Part shown: positions 34,028 through 45,942 of the stretch, in pieces
Layout of the letters: every line of letters starts with the position of its first letter
How positions within the stretch are numbered: position 1 is the stretch's first letter
Assembly (NCBI RefSeq): GCF_027568395.1
Contig: NZ_JANKZL010000004.1
Location: 62,001 to 126,000 of the forward strand
Direction: 5' to 3'
Source of the DNA: Aminobacter sp. HY435
Lineage (GTDB): Bacteria > Pseudomonadota > Alphaproteobacteria > Rhizobiales > Rhizobiaceae
Length of the DNA stretch: 64,000 bases
Program-made: the position numbers and the translations under genes
Notes under the pieces: model-generated
Databases searched by the model: none
Seen by the model: the letters and a program-made list of their open reading frames with translations, nothing else
Told to the model about the DNA's origin: nothing

Positions 34028-34516
34028 CTACTGCGGCTTGCCGTTGGTCCATACCACTTCTTGATTGTAAAGCGGCACCGTCGTCATCGACATCTTGGCC
34101 GAGCCGTCCTGCACCTGCCGCGAATGGGCGAGATAGATCAGCGTCTGGTTCTGCTTGTCGTAGATCCGGTTGACCACCTGCTCCTTCCAGATCAGCGAGA
34201 TGCCCTGCTTGAACACCTCTTCGCCGCCCTGCGAGAGCGAGATGTCGCCGATGCTGATCGGGCCGGTCTGCTCGCATGAAATCGCCGTGTCCGACGGGTT
34301 CTCGAACCAATTGCCCTTCTGCAGGCGGTCGATCACGCCGCGGTCGAAATAGGCGACGTGGCAGGTCACGCCCTCGACCTTGGGGTCCTTGATGGCATCG
34401 ATGACGATGTCATTGCCAAACCAGTCGACACCGACTTCTCCGACCTGTTCGGCATTGGCGGGCGCCGCCACGCCAACTGCGAGAGCCGTCGCAAGAACAA
34501 AAAGGCTGCGCCGCAT
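34028..34516 (-). CDS. creA: CreA family periplasmic protein
   Basis: The 162-residue protein has a signal peptide (MRRSLFVLATALAVGVAAP, cleavage after ANA) and the CreA core: VGEVGVDWFGNDIVIDAI, GVTCHVAYFDRG, TAISCEQTGPI. CreA is a conserved periplasmic protein of unknown function. Two cysteines may form a disulfide. The start gives a proper signal peptide; an in-frame extension upstream is not plausible. Confidence 0.9.
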   Translation of the reverse strand: MRRSLFVLATALAVGVAAPANAEQVGEVGVDWFGNDIVIDAIKDPKVEGVTCHVAYFDRGVIDRLQKGNWFENPSDTAISCEQTGPISIGDISLSQGGEEVFKQGISLIWKEQVVNRIYDKQNQTLIYLAHSRQVQDGSAKMSMTTVPLYNQEVVWTNGKPQ

Positions 34517-34676
34517 GGAAATCTCCTGATGTCTGATCTCGTCCCACACTTGGGTCAGCAAGGCACACGTTGCAAGGCTAACTCGGTTCGGCGCCTCGCG
34601 AAATGGTGTTCGCCACATGGCCAACGGCGTCAACATGTCCCTTTTGACAAAGCGCGCGGCGCGCTATGAAGAGCAC

Positions 34677-34838
34677 ATGAAACAGGCCCAGCCCATATCG
34701 CTTGCGAGGACCGCGTCGATCGCGCTCGGCCTCGCTGCGTTTGCGGCCGCATCGGGCCTCGCCTTCGCCTCCTGGCTGGACAACAGCGACGGCATCTTCA
34801 TGTCGCTCGTCGAGGCCGGCATGTCGTGGTGCTTCTGA
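34677..34838 (+). CDS. small membrane protein upstream of the SCO gene
   Basis: The 53-residue product MKQAQPISLARTAS... has one hydrophobic segment (about residues 12-32) and a short periplasmic-like tail ending GMSWCF. It ends 16 bp before the SCO gene on the same strand and is probably co-transcribed. I do not know a family name. Translation from ATG 34677 follows a GAAGAG site. Confidence 0.6.
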   Translation: MKQAQPISLARTASIALGLAAFAAASGLAFASWLDNSDGIFMSLVEAGMSWCF

Positions 34839-34854
34839 GAAGCAAGCCAATCAC

Positions 34855-35448
34855 ATGGAATCACAATCGATGATGCGTACGATCCTTGTCGGCATTCTCA
34901 TTCTCATGGCCGCCGGCGTTGGTTGGCTGACCTTCGACTGGTATCGCGGCCAGAACGCGGCCCAGGCCTTCGGCGCCCCCTTCGTGCTCGTCGACCAGAA
35001 GGGCGCCGAAATCACCGAGGCAGCCTTCCGCGGCCAGCCGAGCGCCGTATTCTTCGGCTTCACCCATTGCCCTGAGGTCTGCCCGACCACGCTGTTCGAG
35101 CTCGACGGCCTGCTCAAGCAGATGGGCGACGAGGGCAAGGACATCCGCGCCTACTTCGTCTCCGTCGATCCCGAGCGTGACACGCCCGAGGTGATGAACA
35201 CCTACGTCACCAACGTTTCCGACCGCATCACCGGCATCACCGGCACTCCCGACAAGATCGCGGCCATGGCCAAGTCCTTCGGCATCTACTCCAAGAAGGT
35301 GCCGACCGAGGGCGGCGACTACACCATGGACCATACGGCTTCGGTGCTGCTGCTCGACAGCAAGGGTGATTTCTTCGGCACCATAGCCTATGAGGAGAAT
35401 CCTGAGACCGCGCTCGCCAAGCTCAAGCGGCTTGCGAACGAAGGCTGA
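34855..35448 (+). CDS. SCO1/SenC/PrrC family copper protein
   Basis: The 197-residue thioredoxin-fold protein has one membrane anchor (about residues 8-26) and the copper-binding set C72-x3-C76 (HCPEVCP) plus H160 in TMDHTAS. SCO proteins deliver copper or handle thiols during CuA assembly of cytochrome c oxidase, and some support NO or redox signalling. An alternative start (MMRTI) lies five residues later. It is followed by prmA after 20 bp. Confidence 0.9.
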   Translation: MESQSMMRTILVGILILMAAGVGWLTFDWYRGQNAAQAFGAPFVLVDQKGAEITEAAFRGQPSAVFFGFTHCPEVCPTTLFELDGLLKQMGDEGKDIRAYFVSVDPERDTPEVMNTYVTNVSDRITGITGTPDKIAAMAKSFGIYSKKVPTEGGDYTMDHTASVLLLDSKGDFFGTIAYEENPETALAKLKRLANEG

Positions 35449-35468
35449 CCTTACTCCCCGGATCCAAC

Positions 35469-36341
35469 ATGACCCAGACACGGCTGCACATCACCACAGG
35501 CCGCGAAGCCGCCAACCGCATTTTCGCCGCCCTTGAGACCGCCTTCGAAGAAGATGGCTGGCCGATCGCCGTGATCGAGATCGACGAGGACAGTGACATC
35601 CATGAGGTGTCTCTCTATGCCGACGGCGAGGTCGAGGATATCGCCCGCCGCATGGCCGAAGTCGTTGCAGAATCCGGCCACAAGGGCCAACTCGGCCGCG
35701 AGGTGCTGCCAGATGTCGACTGGGTGGCGAAGTCGCTGGAAGGCCTGAAGCCGGTCGAAGCCGGCCGCTTCATCGTCCATGGCAGCCACGACCGCGAGGA
35801 TGTTCGTCCCGGCCAGATCGCGATCGAGATCGAGGCCGGCCTGGCCTTCGGCACGGGCCATCACGGCACGACAGCCGGCTGCCTGGAAATGATCGAGAAG
35901 GTGGTCGCGGCGGAAGCGCCGGCCAACGCGCTGGACCTGGGCACCGGCAGCGCCGTGCTCGCCATCGCCGTCGCCAAACTCGCGCCGATCCCGGTTCTTG
36001 CCACCGACATCGATCCGGTGGCGACCGAGGTCGCGTCCGCCAATGTGCACCTGAACGGCGCCGAGGCCCATGTCGAGGCCGTGACGGCGGAAGGTTTCGA
36101 CGCGCCGATCTTCGCGGCGCGCGGGCCGTTCGATCTGATCGTCGCCAACATCCTGGCGCAGCCGCTGATGCTGATGGCCCCCGACATGGCGCAGCACCTG
36201 TCGCCAAGGGGATCGCTGATCCTGTCAGGCATCCTCGACCGCCAGCACGACGCCGTGCTCGCGGCCTACGTCGCGGCGGGCTTCCGCCACGTCGAGACCT
36301 TCCACCGTGAAGGCTGGGTGACGATCCACCTCAAGCGTTGA
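35469..36341 (+). CDS. prmA: ribosomal protein L11 methyltransferase PrmA
   Basis: PrmA methylates ribosomal protein L11 using SAM. The 290-residue product has an N-terminal substrate-binding domain and the class I methyltransferase core with [39 protein letters not shown] and LSGIL motifs, diagnostic for PrmA. It is preceded by the SCO gene and followed by aminopeptidase P. Confidence 0.96.
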   Translation: MTQTRLHITTGREAANRIFAALETAFEEDGWPIAVIEIDEDSDIHEVSLYADGEVEDIARRMAEVVAESGHKGQLGREVLPDVDWVAKSLEGLKPVEAGRFIVHGSHDREDVRPGQIAIEIEAGLAFGTGHHGTTAGCLEMIEKVVAAEAPANALDLGTGSAVLAIAVAKLAPIPVLATDIDPVATEVASANVHLNGAEAHVEAVTAEGFDAPIFAARGPFDLIVANILAQPLMLMAPDMAQHLSPRGSLILSGILDRQHDAVLAAYVAAGFRHVETFHREGWVTIHLKR

Positions 36342-36420
36342 GTCTCTGGTCCGAGCGTAGCCGTTGCCAGCATCGGCCCGCCCGGATACGTTCCCGAAAG
36401 CATATTCTCGGGAAATCACC

Positions 36421-38250
36421 ATGTTCCAGTCATTCGATTCCGCCGGCGATCCCTCCGTCGGCAAGCCGCGCGTAGCACTTCTCAGGCAGTGGCTCTTGGA
36501 AAACGGGCTCGACGGTTTCGTCGTGCCCCGCGCCGACGAGCACCAGGGCGAATACGTCGCCCCGCGCTCCAACCGACTGCGCTGGCTGACCGGCTTCAGC
36601 GGCTCGGCCGGCGTGGCGATCGTGCTCGCCAAGAGCGCATATGTCTTCGTCGACGGCCGCTACACCCTGCAGGTACGTGACGAGGTCGATCTCGACATCT
36701 TCACCGTCGAAAGCCTGATCGACAACCCGCCGGCAAGCTGGATCAAGGAAACACTTCCCAAGGGCGCGCGGCTTGGCTTCGATCCGTGGCTTCACACCAT
36801 GGGTGACGTCAGGGCGCTGACCGCCGCCGCCGAAAAAGCCGGCGCGACGCTGGTGCCGCTTTCGAGCAACCCCATCGACGCCATCTGGGCCGACCAGCCC
36901 GATGCGCCGCTGGCGGCCGTCGAAATCCACCCCGAGGCCTTCGCCGGCGAACTCGCCAAGGACAAGCTGAAGCGGCTGGCAGCGGCCATCGCCGCCGACG
37001 GCGCCACCCATGCCGTATTGACCGACCCGTCGTCGCTGGCCTGGACCTTCAACATCCGCGGCAGAGACGTTCCGCACACGCCGCTGGCGCTCGGCTTCGC
37101 CATCCTCGCCGCCGACGGCAGCCACAAGGTGTATCTCGACAAGCGCAAGCTTGGCCGCACCGAGGAAGCCTATCTCACCCAGTTGGCCGACATCGAGGCA
37201 CCTTCCAGGCTGGAGGCAGCACTTGCGGCACTCGCCAAGTTAGGCGCCAGGATCGCCCTCGACCCGGTGCTCGCCGCCGACCGGCTGCGCGCCCTGATCG
37301 AAGACAATGGTGGAACCGTGGTCTCCGCGCCCGACCCTGCCCGCCTGCCGCGCGCCACCAAGAACAAAGCCGAGATATCGGGCGCCCGCTCCGCGCACCG
37401 CCGCGATGGCGCTGCCGTCGCCAAATTGCTGTGCTGGCTCGATCGCCAGCAGCCGGGCAAGGTCGATGAGATCGAGGTGGTGACCAGGCTCGAGGAATGT
37501 CGCCGGTTGACCGGCGAGGAAACCCAGATGCCGCTGCGCGACGTCTCGTTCGACACGATTTCAGGCGCCGGCCCGAACGGTGCGATCATGCACTATCGCG
37601 TTTCCCGCGCCACCAGCCGCATACTCGGCGACGGGGAGCTGTTCCTGCTCGATTCGGGCGCGCAGTATCAGGACGGCACCACCGACATCACCCGCACCGT
37701 TCCGGTCGGAAAGCCCACCGAGGAGATGCGCGAACGCTTCACGCTGGTGCTCAAGGGCCTGATCGCCATTTCGACGGCGCGGTTTCCCGCAGGCGCCCGC
37801 GGCTGCGACATCGACGTTCTGGCGCGCATCGCCCTGTGGAAGCACGGGCTCGACTTCGCCCATGGCACCGGCCACGGCGTCGGCTCTTATCTCGCGGTTC
37901 ATGAGGGCCCGCAGCGCATCGCCAAGACCGGCACCGAGAAGCTGCTGACCGGCATGATCCTGTCCAACGAGCCCGGCTATTACAAGGAAGGCCACTACGG
38001 CATCCGGCTGGAGAACCTGATTCTCGTCACCAGGCCCGAGGCCTTGCCCGGCGGCGATATCGCCATGCACGGCTTCGAGACGCTGACGCTCGCGCCTTTC
38101 GACCAGCGCCTGCTGCGCGCCGATCTGTTGACCCGCGAGGAACTCGACTGGCTCAATGCCTATCACGCCCGCGTTCTGGCCGAGATCGGTCCGATGCTCG
38201 ACGGCGAAACGCTCGCCTGGCTGGAAAAGGCCACCGCGGCGATCCGCTGA
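36421..38250 (+). CDS. Xaa-Pro aminopeptidase (M24B, aminopeptidase P)
   Basis: The 609-residue enzyme removes N-terminal residues ahead of proline. It has two creatinase-like N-terminal domains, with WLTGFSGSAGVAIVL and FVDGRYTLQ. A C-terminal pita-bread domain supplies the dimetal ligands: Asp pair in LLDSGAQYQDGTTDITR, His in HGTGHGVGSYL, Glu in LSNEPGYYKEG and Glu in RLENLILV. The length (about 600) fits the three-domain family found in rhizobia. The ATG is chosen after CGGGAAATCACC; the codons before it read poorly. Confidence 0.95.
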   Translation: MFQSFDSAGDPSVGKPRVALLRQWLLENGLDGFVVPRADEHQGEYVAPRSNRLRWLTGFSGSAGVAIVLAKSAYVFVDGRYTLQVRDEVDLDIFTVESLIDNPPASWIKETLPKGARLGFDPWLHTMGDVRALTAAAEKAGATLVPLSSNPIDAIWADQPDAPLAAVEIHPEAFAGELAKDKLKRLAAAIAADGATHAVLTDPSSLAWTFNIRGRDVPHTPLALGFAILAADGSHKVYLDKRKLGRTEEAYLTQLADIEAPSRLEAALAALAKLGARIALDPVLAADRLRALIEDNGGTVVSAPDPARLPRATKNKAEISGARSAHRRDGAAVAKLLCWLDRQQPGKVDEIEVVTRLEECRRLTGEETQMPLRDVSFDTISGAGPNGAIMHYRVSRATSRILGDGELFLLDSGAQYQDGTTDITRTVPVGKPTEEMRERFTLVLKGLIAISTARFPAGARGCDIDVLARIALWKHGLDFAHGTGHGVGSYLAVHEGPQRIAKTGTEKLLTGMILSNEPGYYKEGHYGIRLENLILVTRPEALPGGDIAMHGFETLTLAPFDQRLLRADLLTREELDWLNAYHARVLAEIGPMLDGETLAWLEKATAAIR

Positions 38251-38262
38251 GGATGCCTGAGG

Positions 38263-38284
38263 CCGGCCCTACAGGGGCCGGTTT
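38263..38284 (+). terminator. probable terminator after aminopeptidase P
   Basis: CCGGCCC (38263-38269) pairs with GGGCCGG (38275-38281) and is followed by TTT, starting 13 bp after the stop codon. Confidence 0.5.
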
Positions 38285-38310
38285 GTGCCGCAATGCGGTG
38301 GCGCGGTACT

Positions 38311-38586
38311 GCGTCCTTCGACAAGCTCAGGATGAGGACCGGTTGCGCTGGCCCTGCTGGGTTGGCCACCTGAAAAGGTCGACGCTACAATATCGGCGCT
38401 ATCCTGCGTCCGGCGATAGCGCCAACGGACCTCATCCTGAGCTTGTCGAAGGACGCACGATGGGGGCAGGCTGCGCTGGCCATGCTGGGTTGGCCACCTG
38501 AAAAAGTCGACGCTACACTATCGACGCTATCCTGCGTCGGGCGATAGCCAGCGGTCCTCATCCTGAGCTTGTCGAAGGACGCACGA
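38311..38586. repeat. REP-like repeat cluster with a tandem duplication
   Basis: A 27-bp element (starting GCGTCCTTCGACAAGC) occurs at 38311-38337 and, inverted, at 38430-38456 and 38556-38582. The last two belong to near-identical units of about 116 bp (38344-38460 and 38472-38586) with a 126-128 bp period. Each unit has an internal palindrome, e.g. GGCGCTATC at 38395 with GATAGCGCC at 38415. The CCTTCGACAAGCTCAGGA core is a dispersed intergenic repeat in many alphaproteobacterial genomes. Confidence 0.85.
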
Positions 38587-38615
38587 CACCTCTGCCGCGC
38601 CCGACAGCAAATCCC

Positions 38616-38912
38616 TCAGCCGAGGAAATGCCTGAGAGCAATCAGCACGGCGGCGCCGGCCAGGAACATCGCCATCAGCCCGCCGCGCAGCGACACCACC
38701 GCCGCAACCGCAAGGGCGGCAAGCTCTGCCGGGCCGGCTGAAAGGGCTGCAGGCGCAACCAGAGTGGTCAGAACCGCCGCCGGCACTGCGTTGAGCCCCG
38801 CCTCGACGCGCGGATGAATGCGCTCGAAGCGCGAGATGACGAGATGCCCGCCGACCCGCGTCAGATAGGTGGCGACCGCGCCGGCGATGATGATCCAAAG
38901 GGTCGCGCTCAC
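38616..38912 (-). CDS. azlD: AzlD family branched-chain amino acid exporter small subunit
   Basis: The 98-residue membrane protein has three to four spans and the AzlD pattern: TYLTRVGGHLVI near the start and LNAVPAAVLTTLVAPAAL in the middle. With AzlC it forms a two-component exporter (BrnEF/AzlCD type). Its ATG overlaps the azlC stop by 4 bases. Confidence 0.9.
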   Translation of the reverse strand: MSATLWIIIAGAVATYLTRVGGHLVISRFERIHPRVEAGLNAVPAAVLTTLVAPAALSAGPAELAALAVAAVVSLRGGLMAMFLAGAAVLIALRHFLG

Positions 38913-39637
38913 GACACCACCTCCACGGTCTCTTCGTCATCGACAGCATCGTCGGCGCGCACTGGCAACGCCGCTGCCAGCAGCACGCCCGCCAATGCGC
39001 CGATCGAGACATGCCAGGGCGAGCCGACCGTCTTGTAGGCGACCATCGACGCCACGGCGCTGGCGACGACGATCGGCAGCCAGCGCGGGCGCTTGCGGAA
39101 ACTCATCACCAACCCGAGGAAATAGATCGGCAACAGGAAATCCAGGCCGATGGCGTGCGGATCGGGGATCAGCCGGCCGAACAATGCGCCCAGTGCGCTT
39201 TCGGCGACCCAGAACACGTAGATCGGCACCGCCATGCCCATGTACCAGGCGAAGGTGACCTCGTGGCCGCCCTCGCCTCGGCGCTCGGCTTCGGCATATT
39301 GCGGATCGACCAGGAAGAAGTACCCGATCGCCTGCTTTAGGAATGGCCAATGGTCGATGTGCTTTCCCACAGCCGCCGAATACAGCACGTGGCGGAAATT
39401 GACCGCGAAGATCGACAGAACGACGAGCCAGGGCGCGACATGCTGGCCGAACAGCTCGATGCCCACCAACTGGCTGGCGCCGCCATAGATGGTCGCGCTC
39501 ATCAAGGTGGCTTCGGCCACGCTGAAGCCGTTGTCGATTGCCAAGGCCCCGAACAGGATGGCGAAGGGCGCGGACGCCACCACCACCGGGACGCTCACCC
39601 GCGCGCCTTGCCAGAATTCACCTCGACGATCAGACAT
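38909..39637 (-). CDS. azlC: AzlC family branched-chain amino acid permease
   Basis: The 242-residue protein has about seven spans and family motifs [27 protein letters not shown] and NFRHVLYSAAVG. AzlCD/BrnFE pairs export branched-chain amino acids or related analogues. ATG 39637 has a GGAGG eight bases upstream, so it is preferred over the ATG six codons earlier. The C-terminus has an acidic tail (DDAVDDEETVE). Confidence 0.92.
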   Translation of the reverse strand: MSDRRGEFWQGARVSVPVVVASAPFAILFGALAIDNGFSVAEATLMSATIYGGASQLVGIELFGQHVAPWLVVLSIFAVNFRHVLYSAAVGKHIDHWPFLKQAIGYFFLVDPQYAEAERRGEGGHEVTFAWYMGMAVPIYVFWVAESALGALFGRLIPDPHAIGLDFLLPIYFLGLVMSFRKRPRWLPIVVASAVASMVAYKTVGSPWHVSIGALAGVLLAAALPVRADDAVDDEETVEVVS

Positions 39638-39804
39638 TTGGCCTCCGTGGCGCATCGGCCCCAGATCGAACTTTGATTGTTGGAATGCACGATGCAGGTC
39701 GACGTCGAAACGCAGGGCAGCTCGACCAAGGCTCCATCGCCTGCACGGAGGTTTGAATAAGTCAGCCGGCTTTGGCTGTCACATCAATTCGGTTGAGCCA
39801 ACGA

Positions 39805-40416
39805 TCAGCGTTTCTGTCGCGAAGGCGTGGCCCGCTTCACCGAACAGGGCGTATAGCCACCGGCATGGAGACGTCCGGTCGTCATCTCCAGCTTGATCGG
39901 CAGGTCGCGCAGCGACGCCACATTCAGCTTTCGAGCTGCCGCCAGGGCCACCTCGCCGCAGGCATGCGCATCCTCGGCCGCATTGTGGTGCTTGAACGAG
40001 AAGTCGATGTGGCGCGACACCTCGTTGAGCCGGTGCGAAGCGAGGTCTTGCCACACCACCTTGGCCATCTTGAGGGTGCAGGCATAATCGATGCTCGGAC
40101 AGCTGACGCCGTACAGCGCATAAGTCGCCCGGATCACGCTCATGTCGAACGACGCGTTGTGGGCGATCACCAGCGTGTCGGAGAGGTCCGCCTCGAACTC
40201 CTCCATCACCTCGGGGAATTCCGCCGCATCCTCGACGTGCTCAGGCAGGATGCCGTGGACGGCGATGTTGAAGCGCGAGAAGCGCATGTCCCTGGGTCGG
40301 ATCAGTCGCTCCTCGACGCGGATGACCGCGCCGTCCTCGATCCACGCAAGACCGACCGAGCACGGGCTGCTGCGCTGCTCGTTGGCAGTTTCGAAGTCGA
40401 TGGCAAGTGCACGCAT
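39805..40416 (-). CDS. DEDDh-type 3'-5' exonuclease (DnaQ-like)
   Basis: The 203-residue protein has the exonuclease motifs ExoI IDFETAN (D7, E9), ExoII AHNASFDMSVI, and ExoIII HNAAEDAHA, typical of DnaQ/DNA polymerase III epsilon-type DEDDh nucleases. The Cys-rich, basic C-terminus is not conserved. It starts 9 bp after the ligA stop on the same strand, so it is probably co-transcribed with the ligase. It is not the replicative epsilon subunit, which is usually longer, so a repair role is likely. Confidence 0.88.
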   Translation of the reverse strand: MRALAIDFETANEQRSSPCSVGLAWIEDGAVIRVEERLIRPRDMRFSRFNIAVHGILPEHVEDAAEFPEVMEEFEADLSDTLVIAHNASFDMSVIRATYALYGVSCPSIDYACTLKMAKVVWQDLASHRLNEVSRHIDFSFKHHNAAEDAHACGEVALAAARKLNVASLRDLPIKLEMTTGRLHAGGYTPCSVKRATPSRQKR

Positions 40417-40424
40417 GAGATCGT

Positions 40425-43100
<2,676 letters not shown>

Positions 43101-43182
43101 TCAGGATGCGCGCGGGCGGGAGCCGTCGGCGGCGAATTCCACGTCAAATCAGCGGGATCGCAAAGGCTCCTGCCATCAGCAA

Positions 43183-43201
43183 CCTGCCCCTTTGGGGCAG
43201 G
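43183..43201 (-). terminator. hairpin just after recN
   Basis: CCTGCCCC and GGGGCAGG flank a 3-nt loop, directly adjoining the recN stop. There is no long U-run, so termination would be partial. Confidence 0.4.
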
Positions 43202-44878
43202 TCAGGACACGGCGGCCGTGTTCTCGCGCAGCAGCCGTTCCGCGGCGGCGCGCGCCTCCTCGGTGATGGTCGCGCCCGACAGCATGCGGGCGATCTCTTC
43301 CTGGCGCGCCGGGCGATCCATCTCGTGGATGCCGGTAGCCACCTTGTCGGTGTTGCCCTTCTTGGAGATCAGGAAATGCGTGGCCGCGCGCGCCGCCACC
43401 TGCGGCGCATGCGTCACCGAAAGCACCTGCACACGGCCGGAAAGCCGCGCCAGCCGTTGGCCGATGGCGTCGGCCACCGCTCCGCCCACGCCGGTGTCGA
43501 TTTCGTCGAAGACCAGCGTCGGCGCCGAACCGCGATCGGCAAGCGCCACCTTGAGCGCCAGCAAAAAGCGCGACAGTTCGCCGCCGGACGCCACCTTCAT
43601 CATCGGGCCGGGTCGCGTGCCCGGATTGGTGCGCACCCAGAACTCCACCTGGTCGATGCCTTCGAGCATGCGATTGTCGGTCTGGCTCGACATCTCGACC
43701 AGGAATTCGGCGCGTTCGAGCTTGAGCTCGGGCAATTCGGCCATGACAGTCTTGCGCAGGCTTTCGGCCGCTGTCTTGCGCAGTTCCGAAAGGTTCGCCG
43801 CGATGCGGTCATAGGCGTCGCGGCTGGCGGCGGCCTGCTGCTCCAGGCCCTGCAGGCGTTCTTCGCCGGCGTCGAGGTCGGCGAGATCGGCAACCATCGT
43901 ATCGCGCAGCTTGGCAAGGTCATCGACCGGAACGCTGTGCTTGCGCGCCGCGGCGCGCAGCGCAAACAGCCGCTCCTCGGCCTTCTCCAGCCGGTGCGGG
44001 TCGTATTCGGTGGCGCGCAGTGCCGCATCGACCCCGGACTGCGCCGCATCCAGAGAGATCATCGCCTCGTCGAGCGACTTCACCACCTCGTCGAGAAGCC
44101 CGGGCACCTCTGCCGCCTTGCGCTGCAGCCGGCGCAACAGGCTGGCGAGTTGCGGCAACGGCGACGACGAGCCCGACAGCACGTCCTGCGCGTCCTGGAT
44201 TTCGGACGCGATCTTTTCGACGCGCATCATCGCCGCGCGCAGTTCGGCGAGTTCGCTTTCCTCGCCGGGCTGGGGATCGAGCTTGCCCAGTTCCCCCACC
44301 GCGGCGCGCAGATATTCGGCCTCGCGGGCCGCGGCTTCCACCCGCGCCCGATGGCGTGACAGCTCCTGCTCGGCATGTCGCCACAGCTTCCAGGCGTCGC
44401 CCGTGGCCCTCGCCTCGCCGACATGGCCGCCGAAGGAATCGAGCACGTCGCGATGCGCACCGGCATCGACCAGCGCGCGGTCGTCGTGCTGGCCGTGGAT
44501 TTCGACCAGCGCGCGGCCGATGTCGCGCATCAGGGTGACGCTGGATGGCTGGTCGTTGACGAAGACCCGCGTCCGCCCGTCTGCCGTCTGCACCCGCCGG
44601 AGAATGATGTCGCCATCGTCCTCGATGGCGTTTTCAGCCAGGAGCCCGCGCACCGGATGGTTGCGCGGCACGTCAAACACCGCCGTCACCTGCCCTTGCG
44701 TCGCACCGTGGCGGACAAGCGAAGCATCGCCGCGCGCGCCAAGCGCGAGCGACAATGCGTCGAGAAGAATGGATTTGCCGGCGCCGGTTTCACCGGTCAG
44801 CACGGACAAGCCGGGGGCGAAATCGATGTCCAGCCGTTCGATCAGGACGATATCGCGGATCGATAGGCGAGCGAGCAT
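43202..44878 (-). CDS. recN: DNA repair protein RecN
   Basis: RecN is an SMC-like ATPase that acts in double-strand break repair. The 558-residue product has Walker A GETGAGKS (29-36), the EIHGQHDDRALVD motif, a long central coiled coil (about 160-365), and the C-terminal signature LSVTHAPQVAA with VFDEIDTGVGG (Walker B/signature). The ATG is 10 bp after the bamD stop. The bamD-recN-ligA order is the usual rhizobial one. Confidence 0.97.
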   Translation of the reverse strand: MLARLSIRDIVLIERLDIDFAPGLSVLTGETGAGKSILLDALSLALGARGDASLVRHGATQGQVTAVFDVPRNHPVRGLLAENAIEDDGDIILRRVQTADGRTRVFVNDQPSSVTLMRDIGRALVEIHGQHDDRALVDAGAHRDVLDSFGGHVGEARATGDAWKLWRHAEQELSRHRARVEAAAREAEYLRAAVGELGKLDPQPGEESELAELRAAMMRVEKIASEIQDAQDVLSGSSSPLPQLASLLRRLQRKAAEVPGLLDEVVKSLDEAMISLDAAQSGVDAALRATEYDPHRLEKAEERLFALRAAARKHSVPVDDLAKLRDTMVADLADLDAGEERLQGLEQQAAASRDAYDRIAANLSELRKTAAESLRKTVMAELPELKLERAEFLVEMSSQTDNRMLEGIDQVEFWVRTNPGTRPGPMMKVASGGELSRFLLALKVALADRGSAPTLVFDEIDTGVGGAVADAIGQRLARLSGRVQVLSVTHAPQVAARAATHFLISKKGNTDKVATGIHEMDRPARQEEIARMLSGATITEEARAAAERLLRENTAAVS

Positions 44879-44888
44879 CTATTTCTGG

Positions 44889-45758
44889 TCAGGCGCCGGA
44901 GAACAGCTTTCCGGCCTTGGAAATCCACGAGCCCGCATTCTCGCGCGGCTGCAAGCCGCCCGTCTGCAGAAGCTTGTAGGAATCCTTGTACCACTGGCTG
45001 TCGGGGTAATTCTGGCCGAGCACGGCTGCAGCGGTCTGCGCCTCCGAGGTCAGGCCCATCGCATAATAGGTCTCGACCAGACGGGCGAGCGCCTCTTCGA
45101 CGTGACGCGTGTTCGAGTAGTTCTCGACCACGTTGCGGAAACGCTTGGCCGAAGCGATGAACTCGCGGCGCTCGAGATAATAGCGGCCAATCTGCATTTC
45201 CTTGCCGGCGAGCTGGTCGCGGGCAAAGCGCATCTTGGCATTGGCGTCGTCGACATATTCCGACTCGGGCCAGCGCTGGACGACCTCGGTCATCGCCTCG
45301 ATGGTGCGACGCGCCTCCTTCTGATCCTGCGTCACGTCGCGAATCTGGCGGAAGTAGCTGAGGCCGATGATGTACTGCGCGTAGGCGGCGTCGTCGGTGG
45401 AAGGATAGAGCGCGAGATAACGCTTGGCCGAATTGACGGCCTCCTCGTAGGAGCCCTGGCGATAGCTGGCGAAGGCGCCCATCACCATCGACTTGCGCGC
45501 CCACTCCGAATACGGGTGCTGGCGGTCGACAGCCTCGAACTTGCGGCTGGCCTCCTTCAGGCGACCCGCGTTCAGGTTGGCTAGGCCCTGATTGTAGAGC
45601 ACGTCCGCCGGCTCGGTCTGTTCGACATAGCTAGCCAGGTCGACGTCGGCCTCGCCCGACATGCAACCGGAGAGCGCAACGGCCGGAACGATGAGGGAGA
45701 GCGCAACGGCCAGGGGCTTGACGCGCAATTTCAATCGATCGGCTTGTATCAATGACAT
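44889..45758 (-). CDS. bamD: outer membrane assembly lipoprotein BamD
   Basis: BamD (ComL/YfiO) is an essential lipoprotein of the BAM complex that inserts outer-membrane beta-barrels. The 289-residue product has a signal with lipobox L29-S30-G31-C32 and TPR units from about residue 50 ([36 protein letters not shown]). Start [10 protein letters not shown] gives a standard lipoprotein signal. It lies between lpxC and recN. Confidence 0.95.
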   Translation of the reverse strand: MSLIQADRLKLRVKPLAVALSLIVPAVALSGCMSGEADVDLASYVEQTEPADVLYNQGLANLNAGRLKEASRKFEAVDRQHPYSEWARKSMVMGAFASYRQGSYEEAVNSAKRYLALYPSTDDAAYAQYIIGLSYFRQIRDVTQDQKEARRTIEAMTEVVQRWPESEYVDDANAKMRFARDQLAGKEMQIGRYYLERREFIASAKRFRNVVENYSNTRHVEEALARLVETYYAMGLTSEAQTAAAVLGQNYPDSQWYKDSYKLLQTGGLQPRENAGSWISKAGKLFSGA

Positions 45759-45942
45759 CACAGAGTTCCGCCCCTTTGGCGCTGTTTCGCTTTTTAGGCA
45801 ACTGGCCATAGATCACAACTGGCCGTGCCGGGCAACGCTATCAGCCGCCAATCGCGCAATTTTGTGGCATGCCCCGGAACAAGCCGATTCGCCGGCCGAG
45901 TGGTGCAGCAGGGCCACACCGCCTCCCCGCGACGTGTCGATG

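Noticed and set aside
38311-38586. Possible CRISPR array
   Set aside because: Copies are in both orientations, the repeat-unit period is about 127 bp, and there are only three copies and no cas genes.
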